A DNA stretch of 64,000 nt from Jilunia laotingensis (GCF_014385165.1 NZ_JACRTF010000001.1:4526001-4590000); one strand, 5' to 3'. Positions 8,547 to 18,152 are shown, counted from the first letter of the stretch. Notes: generated from the letters alone by a model not told the origin. Numbers and translations are program-made.

Positions 8547-9615
8547 TTCATTATCTTTGAGGCAACGTCTTGGATTGGAAATCTTCCGAAAACTGGAAAA
8601 CGAAAAAATAAAGGAACACCCTTTGAATCAACTATTTTGGGAATGCACATTACGTTGTAATCTTCATTGCCGCCACTGTGGTAGTGATTGCAAGAAAATA
8701 GCAGGACAGCCGGACATGCCTTTACAAGATTTTTTGAGAGTGCTTGACAATGTAGCACTTTATAAGAATCCCAATCAAGTTTTTATCAGTATTACCGGTG
8801 GAGAACCTCTGATGCGGAAAGATTTGGAAGAATGTGGCAGGGAAATCACAAAGAGAGGTTTTCCTTGGGGAATGGTGACTAACGGATTTTTCCTCACCCA
8901 ACAAAGGCTGGATGCCTTAATGAAAAGCGGACTACGTAGCATTGCCATCAGCCTCGATGGGTTTGCTACGGATCATAACTGGATGAGAGGCAACTCTGAA
9001 AGTTACGATCATGCCATAGAAGCTATAAAAACGATGATTGCCGAACCAAATTTGATTTTCGACATCGTGACATGTATCAACAAACATAGCTTTCTACGCC
9101 TAAAGGAAATGAAAGAGTTTCTAATCGGTTTGGGAGTGAAACATTGGCGTATCTTTACTATATTTCCGGTAGGACGCGCGGCAGAAGACAGTGATTTGCA
9201 ACTATCAAACCAAGAAATGCGTGAAGTGATGGAATTTATTCGCCAAACCCGTTCGGAAGGTCGCATCCACCTGAACTATGGTTGTGAAGGATTTTTAGGG
9301 AATTATGAAGGAAAAGTAAGAGACAATCTTTTTTCCTGCCATGCCGGAATTACCGTCGGATCAGTATTAATCGACGGTTCTATCTCCGCCTGCCCAAGTA
9401 TCCGTGCCGATTATCATCAAGGGAATATTTACAAGGACAACTTTATGGACGTCTGGAATGAAAAATTTCTACCTTATCGAGACCGTACCTGGATGAAAAA
9501 AGATGAATGTGGCGATTGTAAGTATTTTAGCTACTGTAAAGGAAGTGGGATGCATCTGAGGGATGGAGAAGGGAAATTATTGTTTTGCCATTTGAAACGT
9601 TTGAAGGGAGAATAA
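8536..9615 (+). CDS. Radical SAM/SPASM enzyme of the rSAM/lipoprotein system
   Basis: A 359-residue cytosolic enzyme. The N-terminal radical SAM core has CNLHCRHC (CxxxCxxC, about residues 41-48) for the SAM-binding 4Fe-4S cluster and the ITGGEPL motif. The C-terminal third has the SPASM-type cysteines (SCHAG, SACPSI, CGDCKYFSYC, FCHLKR) for auxiliary clusters, as in enzymes that modify peptides or proteins. It overlaps the lipoprotein gene by 11 bases, the signature of the rSAM/lipoprotein pair found in Bacteroidetes. The reaction is unknown; modification of the partner lipoprotein before export is the obvious hypothesis. Confidence 0.88.
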   Translation: MKSDSLSLRQRLGLEIFRKLENEKIKEHPLNQLFWECTLRCNLHCRHCGSDCKKIAGQPDMPLQDFLRVLDNVALYKNPNQVFISITGGEPLMRKDLEECGREITKRGFPWGMVTNGFFLTQQRLDALMKSGLRSIAISLDGFATDHNWMRGNSESYDHAIEAIKTMIAEPNLIFDIVTCINKHSFLRLKEMKEFLIGLGVKHWRIFTIFPVGRAAEDSDLQLSNQEMREVMEFIRQTRSEGRIHLNYGCEGFLGNYEGKVRDNLFSCHAGITVGSVLIDGSISACPSIRADYHQGNIYKDNFMDVWNEKFLPYRDRTWMKKDECGDCKYFSYCKGSGMHLRDGEGKLLFCHLKRLKGE

Positions 9616-9682
9616 TGAAGAACAATATCTGTTCCAATTTGTTACATATATCAAGTATATTTAAAGAGAGAGGAATAGAAGA

Positions 9683-10390
9683 ATGAAAAAGGTAGTAGAT
9701 AAAGCTTCATCCAGAGGCTTCTTCAACCACGGATGGCTGAAAACCCATCATACATTTAGCTTTGCTAATTATTATAATCCCGACAGAATGCATTTCGGTG
9801 CTTTGAGGGTATTAAACGATGATAGTGTCGACCCATCCATGGGATTTGATACACATCCACATAAAAACATGGAAGTAATTTCAATTCCATTGAAAGGATA
9901 TCTGAAACATGGGGATAGTGTACAGAATACAAAGACAATCACACCGGGAGAAATACAGGTTATGAGTACCGGAAGCGGCATATTGCATAGTGAATATAAC
10001 GGAAGTAATAAAGAACAACTGGAATTTCTACAGATATGGGTATTTCCAAGAGCAGAAAACACCAAACCGGAATATAATAATTATGATATCCGCCCCATCT
10101 TAAAGAAGAATGAGTTGGCTGTCATTATTTCTCCAACTGGGGAAAGTGAAGCTTCTATAAAACAAGATGCTTGGTTTTCAATGGGTACCTTCGATGCCGG
10201 AGAAGTAATGAACTATAAACTACATATGGAAGGCAATGGCGCATACGTATTTGTGATAGAAGGAGAAATCGAAGCCGCAGGTGATCATCTACTAAAACGA
10301 GATGGTATTGGTATTTGGGAAACGAAAGAGTTTCAAATCAAAATAATTAAAGAAGCTACAATCCTCGTGATAGAAGTTCCTATGAGATAG
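9683..10390 (+). CDS. Pirin-family bicupin protein
   Basis: A 235-residue cytosolic bicupin. The N-terminal cupin holds the pirin metal ligands: the HPHKNMEVI segment (two His) and LHSEYN (His and Glu), which in YhhW-type pirins bind a divalent metal and can give quercetin 2,3-dioxygenase activity. The C-terminal cupin (about 150-235) is degenerate, as in the family. It follows the rSAM gene by 67 bases on the same strand and ends in front of a strong terminator at 10441; co-expression with the rSAM/lipoprotein pair is possible but not shown. Confidence 0.9.
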   Translation: MKKVVDKASSRGFFNHGWLKTHHTFSFANYYNPDRMHFGALRVLNDDSVDPSMGFDTHPHKNMEVISIPLKGYLKHGDSVQNTKTITPGEIQVMSTGSGILHSEYNGSNKEQLEFLQIWVFPRAENTKPEYNNYDIRPILKKNELAVIISPTGESEASIKQDAWFSMGTFDAGEVMNYKLHMEGNGAYVFVIEGEIEAAGDHLLKRDGIGIWETKEFQIKIIKEATILVIEVPMR

Positions 10391-10436
10391 AAAAACTTTG
10401 ATATAGTATATAACGCACCGGTTTAGCTGGTTAATT

Positions 10437-10470
10437 AAAAGCCAACTTCAAAATTGAAGTTGGCTTTTTG
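10437..10470. terminator. Bidirectional intrinsic terminator between pirin and GH51 genes
   Basis: Inverted repeat GCCAACTTCAA (10441-10451) / TTGAAGTTGGC (10454-10464), flanked by AAAA on the left and TTTTT on the right, between the convergent pirin and arabinofuranosidase genes; works for both strands. Confidence 0.85.
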
Positions 10471-10489
10471 ATATGTTTACCCTCTTACA

Positions 10490-12931
10490 CTATTTCTGAT
10501 AAATCAAAATAGTATATGAATTAGCCGGGAATTCATATTTCAAATCGTTCGTATGATAAAGCATTTTCTCCTGGGGAACGATGCGCTCAGGTTGCTCAGG
10601 CGTATTCTTCTCTTTTTTATCACCTGCCAAAAATATAACCTTTATTTTAGAAGGATTCTCAAAACCTTTTAAATTAATAGCAGTCTTAATCGTACGGTCG
10701 TGGACATTGGAGACATGAACTACCACTTCATTCTTCCGCTCGTCAGTGGCAGCCGTCACGTCCAAATCACCCTCCGTAGCTGTAAATACCCGGAAAGGTT
10801 TATGATGTCCGGCAGCCATTTGCTTGGCATAAAAAGGAGGCATTCCCCAAACCAAAGACGGAGTGAAAAATATCTGCCCCTGATTCCAGCCATTATCATT
10901 CTGCATGTAAGGCTCAAGAGCATTGGCAGCACATGTGGTCAGCATGAAATCCCCCATTCTGCGGGCTGCGTTCTGAATGGTCACATGCCCTAATGCACGA
11001 CGCATGTCATGTGTAAGTCCGTTTTCTTCAAAAAGTGCGCATTTCATTTTTGTGGCAGGATTCCATTTGAGGAAATAATCTTTCATCTCTCTTAATTCAC
11101 CTTCTACATGCGAACCCAAGTGATTATCATCTGCCCAAGGATGATAATCCCAATAGGAAGCCTTCCCATCCAAAGCATCGAATACCATTTTCATATTCTC
11201 AGGTGAATCGGGACGCCACCAAGCAGCCGAAATGAATTCAACATTCGGATCTTTCGACTTAATCGCATCATAAATTCGATTGAAATCTTGAATGTATTTC
11301 TCGTAATCTTTACGGATATCTCCCCAAATCACTTCTTCATTACCAATCTCTATATATTTCACATTGTAAGGTTCAGGATGTCCTGCTTCCGCACGTTTCT
11401 TACCCCATTCGGAAGTGACGGGACCATTCAGATATTCGATCATATCCGCCATATCCTGTGCAGTCTCTCCTACATTAACCGCAAAAGAAGGGACGAAACC
11501 AGCGGCTTCACAGAATTGAAGGAACTCCTCAATACCAAAACCATTCGTCGAATAAGGGTACCAGTTCCCTTTATATTGTGGACGTTTTGCTCTGTCACCG
11601 ATCATATTCTTAAATTTATAATCGGGCACATTGACCATCGACCCTCCATATCGCAAGAATGTCAATCCTTGATCGACCATTGCCTGCCCAATATCATTTC
11701 TAAATGGTAATCCGTGGAAAAGATCAGATCCTGTTCCCATCAGTGTCACCTGATCGACCCACAACTTGCCATTACCTTCCATATAAAGGGCAAAGCGGGC
11801 ATTGGTATCTGTGGCATCTGCTATCAAATCGAATGAGAATCTTCGCCACTTATTGGTTATACCGGTCAAATCGCATACTGCATATTCTTTAGAACCATCC
11901 GCACTTTGTAATGCCACTTTTACCATTCCATTATAAGCTCCCTTCAAATAGAGATCACCTGTGTACTTCTGACCTTGCTTGATGCCGATCCCCCACTTAT
12001 TCAAACCTCTGTTAGCAATACCAACTTGCCCGGTACCGGACTTCTTTTGAATAATTTGAGAACACTTGCTATTATAAGCCTGTTTGGTATCTTGCGCAAA
12101 AGATGCTTTCGCAGAGCCGGTTTCAATGGCATCCCACATAGAACTTACCATAGGAGAAGGTACCGCCTCAAACGGAATAGCAGTCTTCTGTCCATTGATC
12201 TCATAAAAGAAATTACGGTAGGAAGTATCCGAATCCCAGATTCGTATGCCAGGATTACCTGATAATATCGGATTTACAACATCATCGTAATCAATCACAG
12301 TCTTACCATTAATCATCACTTCTATACGCGATCCTGTCGTACGGACTGCCAGTTTATTCCACTTTAACGGATCAAAATCAGCTTTTGCTTCCTTCAGCAT
12401 TTCAAAATTATGTCGAAGTTTACCCAATAGACAGCTCTTGCCATTATTGCCAATGCTGATTTCATATCCATTAAAGCTATGACCTCCCGTTGCAGGCTCG
12501 GACACCCGTACCAGAATGCCTGCATTAACACCTTTCGCATTGTCAAACTTGATTTCCGTTTCTATATACCCATCGGAAATGACCGCCTCATCAAAAACGA
12601 GCTTAGCTCCTCCACAACGATCCACATGTAGAATCCCCTTCTTAGCAGTCCAATACCCATCGTACCGCGAAAAGCCAACCAGGTCAGGACTACCGGCCGG
12701 TTCTTCAAAACTTTCTCCAAAAATTCTCTGATTATATAAACCTCCGTATATTTCATGGTTTACATCTTCCATACAAGAGCCATACAATGTGGCCGGAATG
12801 GTGTTTTCAATTCTGGATGCATCAATATCGATCCGTGCTGTTGCATTTTGTGCTGATGCGAGCCCGCTACTACCCAACGTAGCGATCATAACAGGTACAA
12901 ACAATAACCTGTTTATTTTCAAAACTTTCAT
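10490..12931 (-). CDS. GH51-type alpha-L-arabinofuranosidase (copy 2 of tandem pair)
   Basis: An 813-residue secreted enzyme that removes terminal L-arabinofuranose from arabinan or arabinoxylan. Signal peptide to about residue 27 (GSSGLASAQ). The GH51 barrel begins at DIDASRIENTIPATLYGSCMED, is interrupted by a DUF1080/LamG-like beta-sandwich (about 70-240) and a CBM4/9-like segment (about 265-395), and resumes with TFLRYGGSMVN. Acid/base Glu in YIEIGNEEVIWG and nucleophile Glu in CALFEENG are present, and a C-terminal beta domain ends the chain. It starts 32 bases after the stop of a close paralogue, so both form one operon. Confidence 0.92.
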   Translation of the reverse strand: MKVLKINRLLFVPVMIATLGSSGLASAQNATARIDIDASRIENTIPATLYGSCMEDVNHEIYGGLYNQRIFGESFEEPAGSPDLVGFSRYDGYWTAKKGILHVDRCGGAKLVFDEAVISDGYIETEIKFDNAKGVNAGILVRVSEPATGGHSFNGYEISIGNNGKSCLLGKLRHNFEMLKEAKADFDPLKWNKLAVRTTGSRIEVMINGKTVIDYDDVVNPILSGNPGIRIWDSDTSYRNFFYEINGQKTAIPFEAVPSPMVSSMWDAIETGSAKASFAQDTKQAYNSKCSQIIQKKSGTGQVGIANRGLNKWGIGIKQGQKYTGDLYLKGAYNGMVKVALQSADGSKEYAVCDLTGITNKWRRFSFDLIADATDTNARFALYMEGNGKLWVDQVTLMGTGSDLFHGLPFRNDIGQAMVDQGLTFLRYGGSMVNVPDYKFKNMIGDRAKRPQYKGNWYPYSTNGFGIEEFLQFCEAAGFVPSFAVNVGETAQDMADMIEYLNGPVTSEWGKKRAEAGHPEPYNVKYIEIGNEEVIWGDIRKDYEKYIQDFNRIYDAIKSKDPNVEFISAAWWRPDSPENMKMVFDALDGKASYWDYHPWADDNHLGSHVEGELREMKDYFLKWNPATKMKCALFEENGLTHDMRRALGHVTIQNAARRMGDFMLTTCAANALEPYMQNDNGWNQGQIFFTPSLVWGMPPFYAKQMAAGHHKPFRVFTATEGDLDVTAATDERKNEVVVHVSNVHDRTIKTAINLKGFENPSKIKVIFLAGDKKEKNTPEQPERIVPQEKMLYHTNDLKYEFPANSYTILIYQK

Positions 12932-12962
12932 CGTGGTATTTTATTATTGGTTAGTAAATGTC

Positions 12963-15413
12963 TTATTTTTGATAAACCAGAATCGTATATGAATAAGCTG
13001 GAAAATCGTATTTAAGATTATCCGTGGCAAAAAGTGTTTTTTCCTGAGGAACGATTCTTTCTGGTTGCTCCGGTGTATTCACATCTTCCAAACGGCCCGC
13101 CAACGTAATAACCTTTATTTGTGAAGGTTTTCCAAACTCCTTAATGTTGATATCGGCAGTGACGACACTATTTTGCGTATTGGCTACATGGAGTACGACC
13201 TCTTCTCTTTTTTCATCAGTCGTAGCAGTAACGTCCAGTTCCTCTCCGGCCGTGTTAAACACCCGGTAAGGCTTATGATGGCGCGATGCCATCTTTTGTG
13301 CATAATAAGGAGGCATAGCCCACACCATAGAAGGAGTGAAAAACACTTGTCCTTGATCCCAACCGTTATCATTCTGTTCATAGGGCTGCAATGCATTGGC
13401 AGCACAAGAAGTAAGCACAAAATCCCCCATACGACGAACGGCATTCTGTACCGTCACGTGCCCCAAAACTCTTTGCATATTATGTATACGGCCATTTTCT
13501 TCAAAAATGGCACATTTCATTTCTGTATTCGGATCCCATTGCATAAAAAAGTTTTTCATCTCTTTCAAACGCTGTTCCGTCTCCTTCCCGTTAGTCAGAA
13601 CGTCAGCCCAAGGATGATAATCCCAATAGGCGGCTTTTCCATTTATAGCATCGAATACCATTTTCATATTCGCAGGTGAATCATGGCGCCACTGCGCACC
13701 ACATATCACTTTCACATTCGGGTCCTTCGCTGTGATAGCATCGTATATACGATTAAAGTCACGGGTATATTTTTCATAATCCTCGCGGATATCACCCCAA
13801 ATCACTTCTTCGTTACCCACCTCTATATATTTTACATTATATGGTCTCGGATGTCCGTTTTCCGCACGTTTCTTACCCCAGACTGAAGTTTCGGAACCAT
13901 TCAGATATTCAATCATATCTGCCATATCCTGTGCAGTTTCATCCACATTGACAGCAAAACACGGTTCAATACCGGCTGCTTCACAATATTGTAGGAATTC
14001 TTCAATACCAAATCCATGTGTCGAATAGTCATAGAAAGTACCTTTGTACTGCGGACGCTTATCACGATCACCAATCATATTCTTGAATTTATATCCTTTG
14101 GCATTGATCATGCCCCCTCCATACCGCAAGAAGGTGAGTTCCTGATTGGCAAAAACCTCTGCAATATCGTTCCTAAACGGCAAATTATGATAAAGATCAT
14201 CGCCTGTCCCCATCATGACCACCTGATCGATCCACACCTTTCCATTATCTTCTAAATATACGGTGAAACGTGCTTTGTCATCGGTGGCATCTGATGTCAA
14301 TTCAAATGGAAATTTCTTCCATTTACCAGTTACATCTTGCAACTCTTGCATAGCATATTCTCTGGTACCATCGGCACTCTGCAAAGCCACTTTCACAATC
14401 CCCCGATAAGAGCCTTTCATGTAAATGCGCCCTTGGAATTTTTGTCCTTCTTTCACAGCAATTCCCCACTTATTAAGGCCCATATTGGCTATTCCAACTC
14501 TTCCGGTGCCTCCTTTCTTAGCTATCACCTGGGAACAATTCGTATTATAAGCATTCTTCTTATCATGAATGAAAACAGCTTTTGCATCTCCGGTTTGGAC
14601 AGGTATCCAATGTAAACTGACCTCCGGTTGGGAAGTTGTTCTATATTGTAATTCTTCATCTATACCCTCTGTTTTAATCCTAAAATTACGAAATTTCACA
14701 TTCGAATTCCAAGAACGTAGCCCAACCTTTCCTTTAGCTAAATTTGGATAGTCTTCATTATGTACAAATATACTTTTGTCATTCAAAAAGACTTCCATTC
14801 TTCCATCGTTCATAACAACCTTTAAGCGATTCCATTCCGTGGGATGACAATCGACTTTTATGTCACGGATATGTCCGAAATTATGTTCATGTCTTCCCAC
14901 AGCTACCTTCCGTCCGTTAGATGCAAGACTTATTTCGTATCCATTGAAAGTGTCGGCACCTTTTGCCTCCTTAGAAACTCGGGTGATCAAACCGGCATTG
15001 TCACCTGATTTGCCATCAAATTTGATTTCAACCTCCACAGAACCATTTCTCATTTCGACAGGATTGTATACAAATTTAGATCCTCCGGTTCCTTTCACAT
15101 CGAGTTCTCCCTGAGAGGCTGACCAACCCCCTTCATAAATGGAAAAGTCATCAAAGATCATCCCAGGGGTTGGTTCCTCAAAGCTTTCTCCAAATATCCG
15201 TTGATTATAGATTCCTCCATACACCTCATGATTGACATCTTCCATACATGCACCATACAAATAGTCCGGTATTCTATTTTCAATTCTAGAAGCATCTACA
15301 TCTATACGAACATTTGCTGTTTGAGCTTGAGAAAATACAGTTCCATTTCCCAATGCGGCTGTTAAAAAGGGAATTAAAAGCAATCGATTCATTCTATTAG
15401 TTTGTCGGTTCAT
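12963..15413 (-). CDS. GH51-type alpha-L-arabinofuranosidase (copy 1 of tandem pair)
   Basis: An 816-residue paralogue of the neighbouring gene with the same order: signal peptide, GH51 N-terminus (DVDASRIENRIPDYLYGACMED), inserted beta-sandwich, CBM-like region and catalytic barrel with YIEVGNEEVIWGDI (acid/base) and CAIFEENGR (nucleophile). Long stretches are near identical to copy 2 (for example GFGIEEFLQ, YNVKYIE, VFDA), while the inserted domain differs more, suggesting divergence in substrate recognition. First gene of a two-gene operon; an alternative ATG at 15392 gives an equally good signal peptide. Promoter and two palindromes lie about 100-170 bases upstream. No SusC/SusD partner is present here. 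Confidence 0.92.
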   Translation of the reverse strand: MNRQTNRMNRLLLIPFLTAALGNGTVFSQAQTANVRIDVDASRIENRIPDYLYGACMEDVNHEVYGGIYNQRIFGESFEEPTPGMIFDDFSIYEGGWSASQGELDVKGTGGSKFVYNPVEMRNGSVEVEIKFDGKSGDNAGLITRVSKEAKGADTFNGYEISLASNGRKVAVGRHEHNFGHIRDIKVDCHPTEWNRLKVVMNDGRMEVFLNDKSIFVHNEDYPNLAKGKVGLRSWNSNVKFRNFRIKTEGIDEELQYRTTSQPEVSLHWIPVQTGDAKAVFIHDKKNAYNTNCSQVIAKKGGTGRVGIANMGLNKWGIAVKEGQKFQGRIYMKGSYRGIVKVALQSADGTREYAMQELQDVTGKWKKFPFELTSDATDDKARFTVYLEDNGKVWIDQVVMMGTGDDLYHNLPFRNDIAEVFANQELTFLRYGGGMINAKGYKFKNMIGDRDKRPQYKGTFYDYSTHGFGIEEFLQYCEAAGIEPCFAVNVDETAQDMADMIEYLNGSETSVWGKKRAENGHPRPYNVKYIEVGNEEVIWGDIREDYEKYTRDFNRIYDAITAKDPNVKVICGAQWRHDSPANMKMVFDAINGKAAYWDYHPWADVLTNGKETEQRLKEMKNFFMQWDPNTEMKCAIFEENGRIHNMQRVLGHVTVQNAVRRMGDFVLTSCAANALQPYEQNDNGWDQGQVFFTPSMVWAMPPYYAQKMASRHHKPYRVFNTAGEELDVTATTDEKREEVVLHVANTQNSVVTADINIKEFGKPSQIKVITLAGRLEDVNTPEQPERIVPQEKTLFATDNLKYDFPAYSYTILVYQK

Positions 15414-15514
15414 AAATATTATTGTTTTAAATTGGTTGTATTATTCACTAAGGGAACACCCCTATTTGTAATTCAATCAAATTATAATAAAAAGTATGAT
15501 TCGTGTTTGTGCCG

Positions 15515-15522
15515 CAAAGATA
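15515..15522 (-). promoter_or_regulatory. -7 promoter box of the GH51 operon
   Basis: Minus strand TATCTTTG fits TAnnTTTG. It gives a leader of about 100 bases before the first GH51 gene. The place where a -33 element should be (about 15543-15546) is occupied by the centre of an inverted repeat. Confidence 0.6.
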
Positions 15523-15534
15523 AAGCAATTACAT

Positions 15535-15556
15535 CATACTAGTACGAACTGGTATG
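15535..15556. promoter_or_regulatory. Operator candidate: inverted repeat over the GH51 -33 region
   Basis: CATACTAGT-ACGA-ACTGGTATG is a 9+9 inverted repeat with one mismatched pair, covering the position of the -33 element of the GH51 promoter. A repressor bound here would block RNA polymerase. The regulator is not in the window. Confidence 0.5.
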
Positions 15557-15567
15557 TACTTTTTATT

Positions 15568-15581
15568 ATGTTATATAACAT
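15568..15581. promoter_or_regulatory. Perfect 14-bp palindrome upstream of the GH51 operon
   Basis: ATGTTATATAACAT is a perfect palindrome, 12 bases upstream of the first inverted repeat and upstream of the -33 position. It could be a second regulator site; it is AT-rich, so chance is possible. Confidence 0.4.
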
Positions 15582-15607
15582 CACGACTATTAGCACATGG
15601 AGCAGAC

Positions 15608-15644
15608 AAAAAAAGAGAGGATTCTAAATACAGAACCCTCTCTC
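15608..15644 (-). terminator. Intrinsic terminator of dsbD
   Basis: On the minus strand an AGAGAGGG-TTCTG...CAGAA-type stem (arms at 15614-15626 and 15632-15643, AGAGAGGATTCT pairing with CAGAACCCTCTCT with small mismatches) is followed by a run of seven T. It lies 22 bases after the dsbD stop. Confidence 0.8.
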
Positions 15645-15665
15645 TACTAAACAATCTATAAATTC

Positions 15666-17693
15666 TTATTTTTCCTTCTTGTAATTTTCCAATCCTGTTT
15701 TGAGGAACGCAATATAATCAGGTACACTCTCATTGAATGCATAAGATTTATTCAAAGGTTTGCCTTCATTATCCAACAGTACATAGAAAGGTTGCGCATT
15801 GGCACCAAATTTCACACGCTGCAAATAACTCCACTTATCACCTATCGTACGCAATGTACGTTCTTTGCCGTTTTCCACCACTTTTACCGGAGCAGACAGT
15901 GGCGTCTTGTCATCCACGTAAAGACTTATCAACACATAATCATCATTAATAATATTGCTCACTTTAGAATCTGTCCATACGGCAAGCTCCATCTTACGAC
16001 AATTAACGCAACCAAAACCTGTAAAGTCAACCAGAACCGGCTTATGATGCTGTCGAGCATATTCCATACCGAGATCATAATCTTTAAACTTAGGATGCAC
16101 TTCGTTCGTATAAAGGTTGAAATCTTGTGTATTCATAGGAGGTGAGAAAGCACTTACAGCTTTCAGAGGAGCCCCCCACAGACCAGGCACCATATACAAA
16201 GCAAACGAAAGGGAAGCGAGTGCCATGAAGAATCGACCTACACCGACTTTATTATCATCATCGTCATGCGGGAATTTAATCTTACCCAATAAATAGAAGC
16301 CAAGCAAAGCAAAGATTACTATCCACAATGCCAGGAAGGTTTCACGATCGAGAATTCTCCATCCGTAAGCCAAATCGGCAACGGAAAGGAATTTCAGTGC
16401 AAATGCCAATTCAAGGAAACCAAGCGTTACTTTGATCACATTCATCCACCCCCCCGATTTAGGCATAGACTTCAGCCAAGACGGGAACATGGCAAACAAC
16501 GTAAACGGAAGTGCCAAAGCAATGGCAAAGCCAAGCATGCCAATAGCAGGAGCGACTACACTACCTGAAGTAGAGACTTGCACCAATAAAAAACCAATGA
16601 TGGGACCTGTACAAGAGAAAGACACCAACGACAAGGTAAATGCCATCAGGAAGATACTGAGCAATCCGCTGGTCGCCTCTGCTTTGCTATCTACTGCATT
16701 GCTCCATTTCGAAGGCAACGTCAATTCAAAAGCGCCAAAGAAAGAAGCTGCAAACACGATCAGCATCAAGCAGAACAGGATATTGAATACCGCATTGGTA
16801 GATAATGCATTCAAAGCACTGGCACCGAATATAGCCGTGATTGCAAGTCCCAAAATTACATAGATCACTACAATAGAAGCACCATAAGTCCATGCATCAC
16901 GGATACCTTTCTTTTTATCTTTCGTACGTTTCAGGAAGAAACTTACCGTCATCGGTATAATAGGCCATACACAAGGAGTGAACAAAGCAATCAAACCTCC
17001 CAGAAAACCAGTAATAAAAATATAAAGCCATGATTTATCTTTCTGCTGTGCATGCTCCTCCCCGAAAGATTGTAAATCCTCAATAACCGGTTCCCAAAGA
17101 ATGTCGGCAGAAACTACCGGCTGTTCACTTGCCGGTGTTGTTGCGACTTCAGTAACGCCTTGGCCAGTAGTTGCCTCAGTTCCATCTGTATCCTGAGATT
17201 CAACATCATTCGTTTTAGCATCCGCAACAGCAGCTTTTAAACTGGTCTTGCCGGAATAATCAAACGGAACTTGCGTAGGAGGCAAACAATTCTCATCATT
17301 ACAAGCACCGTATTCCAAATAACCTTCAATCTTATAAGTAGGAGCGGTAAACTTAATCTTCTGTACGAAACTAGCCTTGTCTTCAAAGAACCGAAGCGTC
17401 ATTTCAAACATCGGGTCATACTTCGATACCACATTTCCACGGGGAGTTAACTTACCGATCAGCTCTACTCCCTCTTTCTTATCAACATTAAAAGTCGCAG
17501 AGACAGGACCGTCACTCCCCAAGTCGGTAGAATAGACATGCCAACCCTTATCGACCGTAGCATTAAATACAATTTCAGCCTCAGTCTCCGAGAGGGTTTT
17601 CAATTCAGTCTTGAACTTTACCGGTTCCTGAATTTGTGCATGAGCTGCTATCACGAAAAATAGCATCAGCAACAAAGAATATAATTTTCTCAT
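15666..17693 (-). CDS. Thiol:disulfide interchange protein DsbD-like, with C-terminal thioredoxin domain
   Basis: A 675-residue inner-membrane reductant shuttle moving electrons from cytosolic thioredoxin to periplasmic or secreted thiol proteins. Signal peptide, an N-terminal DsbD-type sandwich (about 25-150) with the ACNDENC cysteine pair, a low-complexity linker, an eight-helix CcdA/DsbD membrane domain (about 225-510) with the paired cysteines in FTPCVWPIIP and FSCTGPIIG, and a C-terminal thioredoxin fold with FGCVNCRKME as active site. All three redox Cys pairs are present, so it should be functional. It stands alone between the GH51 operon and a small Dabb gene. Confidence 0.93.
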   Translation of the reverse strand: MRKLYSLLLMLFFVIAAHAQIQEPVKFKTELKTLSETEAEIVFNATVDKGWHVYSTDLGSDGPVSATFNVDKKEGVELIGKLTPRGNVVSKYDPMFEMTLRFFEDKASFVQKIKFTAPTYKIEGYLEYGACNDENCLPPTQVPFDYSGKTSLKAAVADAKTNDVESQDTDGTEATTGQGVTEVATTPASEQPVVSADILWEPVIEDLQSFGEEHAQQKDKSWLYIFITGFLGGLIALFTPCVWPIIPMTVSFFLKRTKDKKKGIRDAWTYGASIVVIYVILGLAITAIFGASALNALSTNAVFNILFCLMLIVFAASFFGAFELTLPSKWSNAVDSKAEATSGLLSIFLMAFTLSLVSFSCTGPIIGFLLVQVSTSGSVVAPAIGMLGFAIALALPFTLFAMFPSWLKSMPKSGGWMNVIKVTLGFLELAFALKFLSVADLAYGWRILDRETFLALWIVIFALLGFYLLGKIKFPHDDDDNKVGVGRFFMALASLSFALYMVPGLWGAPLKAVSAFSPPMNTQDFNLYTNEVHPKFKDYDLGMEYARQHHKPVLVDFTGFGCVNCRKMELAVWTDSKVSNIINDDYVLISLYVDDKTPLSAPVKVVENGKERTLRTIGDKWSYLQRVKFGANAQPFYVLLDNEGKPLNKSYAFNESVPDYIAFLKTGLENYKKEK

Positions 17694-17751
17694 TATCTTA
17701 ATTTTTATTGTTTTATATTATATCAGTTAGAAAAAACACGCTATCATGCAA

Positions 17752-18051
17752 TCAAACCTCATAATCCACACACGAACGGCTCTCTTTAGTTTCTGCAAGA
17801 ATCTTACCGGCAGCCACGTGATCGGGATGGATTGCATAACTCTTCACGTCTTCCAAACTATCAAATTCGCTATACAACGCAATGTGCCACGCTTCTTCCG
17901 GATTGATGTTCAACCCTACTTCTATTTTGCGAATAGATTCAATTTTCGCAGGAAGCGCTTCAATGGCTTCTTTAAATTTCTTCATCACAACCAGTTTTTC
18001 AGCCTTCGGGACTTCGTCCTTCAACTTAAATAATACAATGTGTTTTACCAT
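17752..18051 (-). CDS. Stress-responsive Dabb (dimeric alpha/beta barrel) protein
   Basis: A 99-residue single Dabb domain: MVKHIVLFKLKDE, then EALPAKIESIRKIEVGLN and HIALYSEFDSLEDVKSYAIHPDH, the strand-helix pattern of the family with the conserved His in AIHPDH. Such proteins dimerise into ferredoxin-like barrels; a substrate is not known. It is divergent from udk, with a TAACTTTG box (18113-18120) upstream. Confidence 0.85.
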   Translation of the reverse strand: MVKHIVLFKLKDEVPKAEKLVVMKKFKEAIEALPAKIESIRKIEVGLNINPEEAWHIALYSEFDSLEDVKSYAIHPDHVAAGKILAETKESRSCVDYEV

Positions 18052-18055
18052 TACG

Positions 18056-18120
18056 TTGCTATTTTAATTAATTGTTCCTATATTTGTCAGCCGTAGGCTG
18101 CAATTATTATTGCAAAGTTA
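18056..18120. promoter_or_regulatory. Overlapping divergent promoters of the Dabb gene and udk
   Basis: For udk (plus strand): TTG at 18056-18058, 20-base spacer, TATATTTG at 18079-18086, giving a leader of about 63 bases. For the Dabb gene (minus strand): TAACTTTG at 18113-18120. The two face each other, so the transcripts overlap at their 5' ends. Confidence 0.6.
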
Positions 18121-18152
18121 CTCTATTTGTTTCAAATATACACTATAAACAG

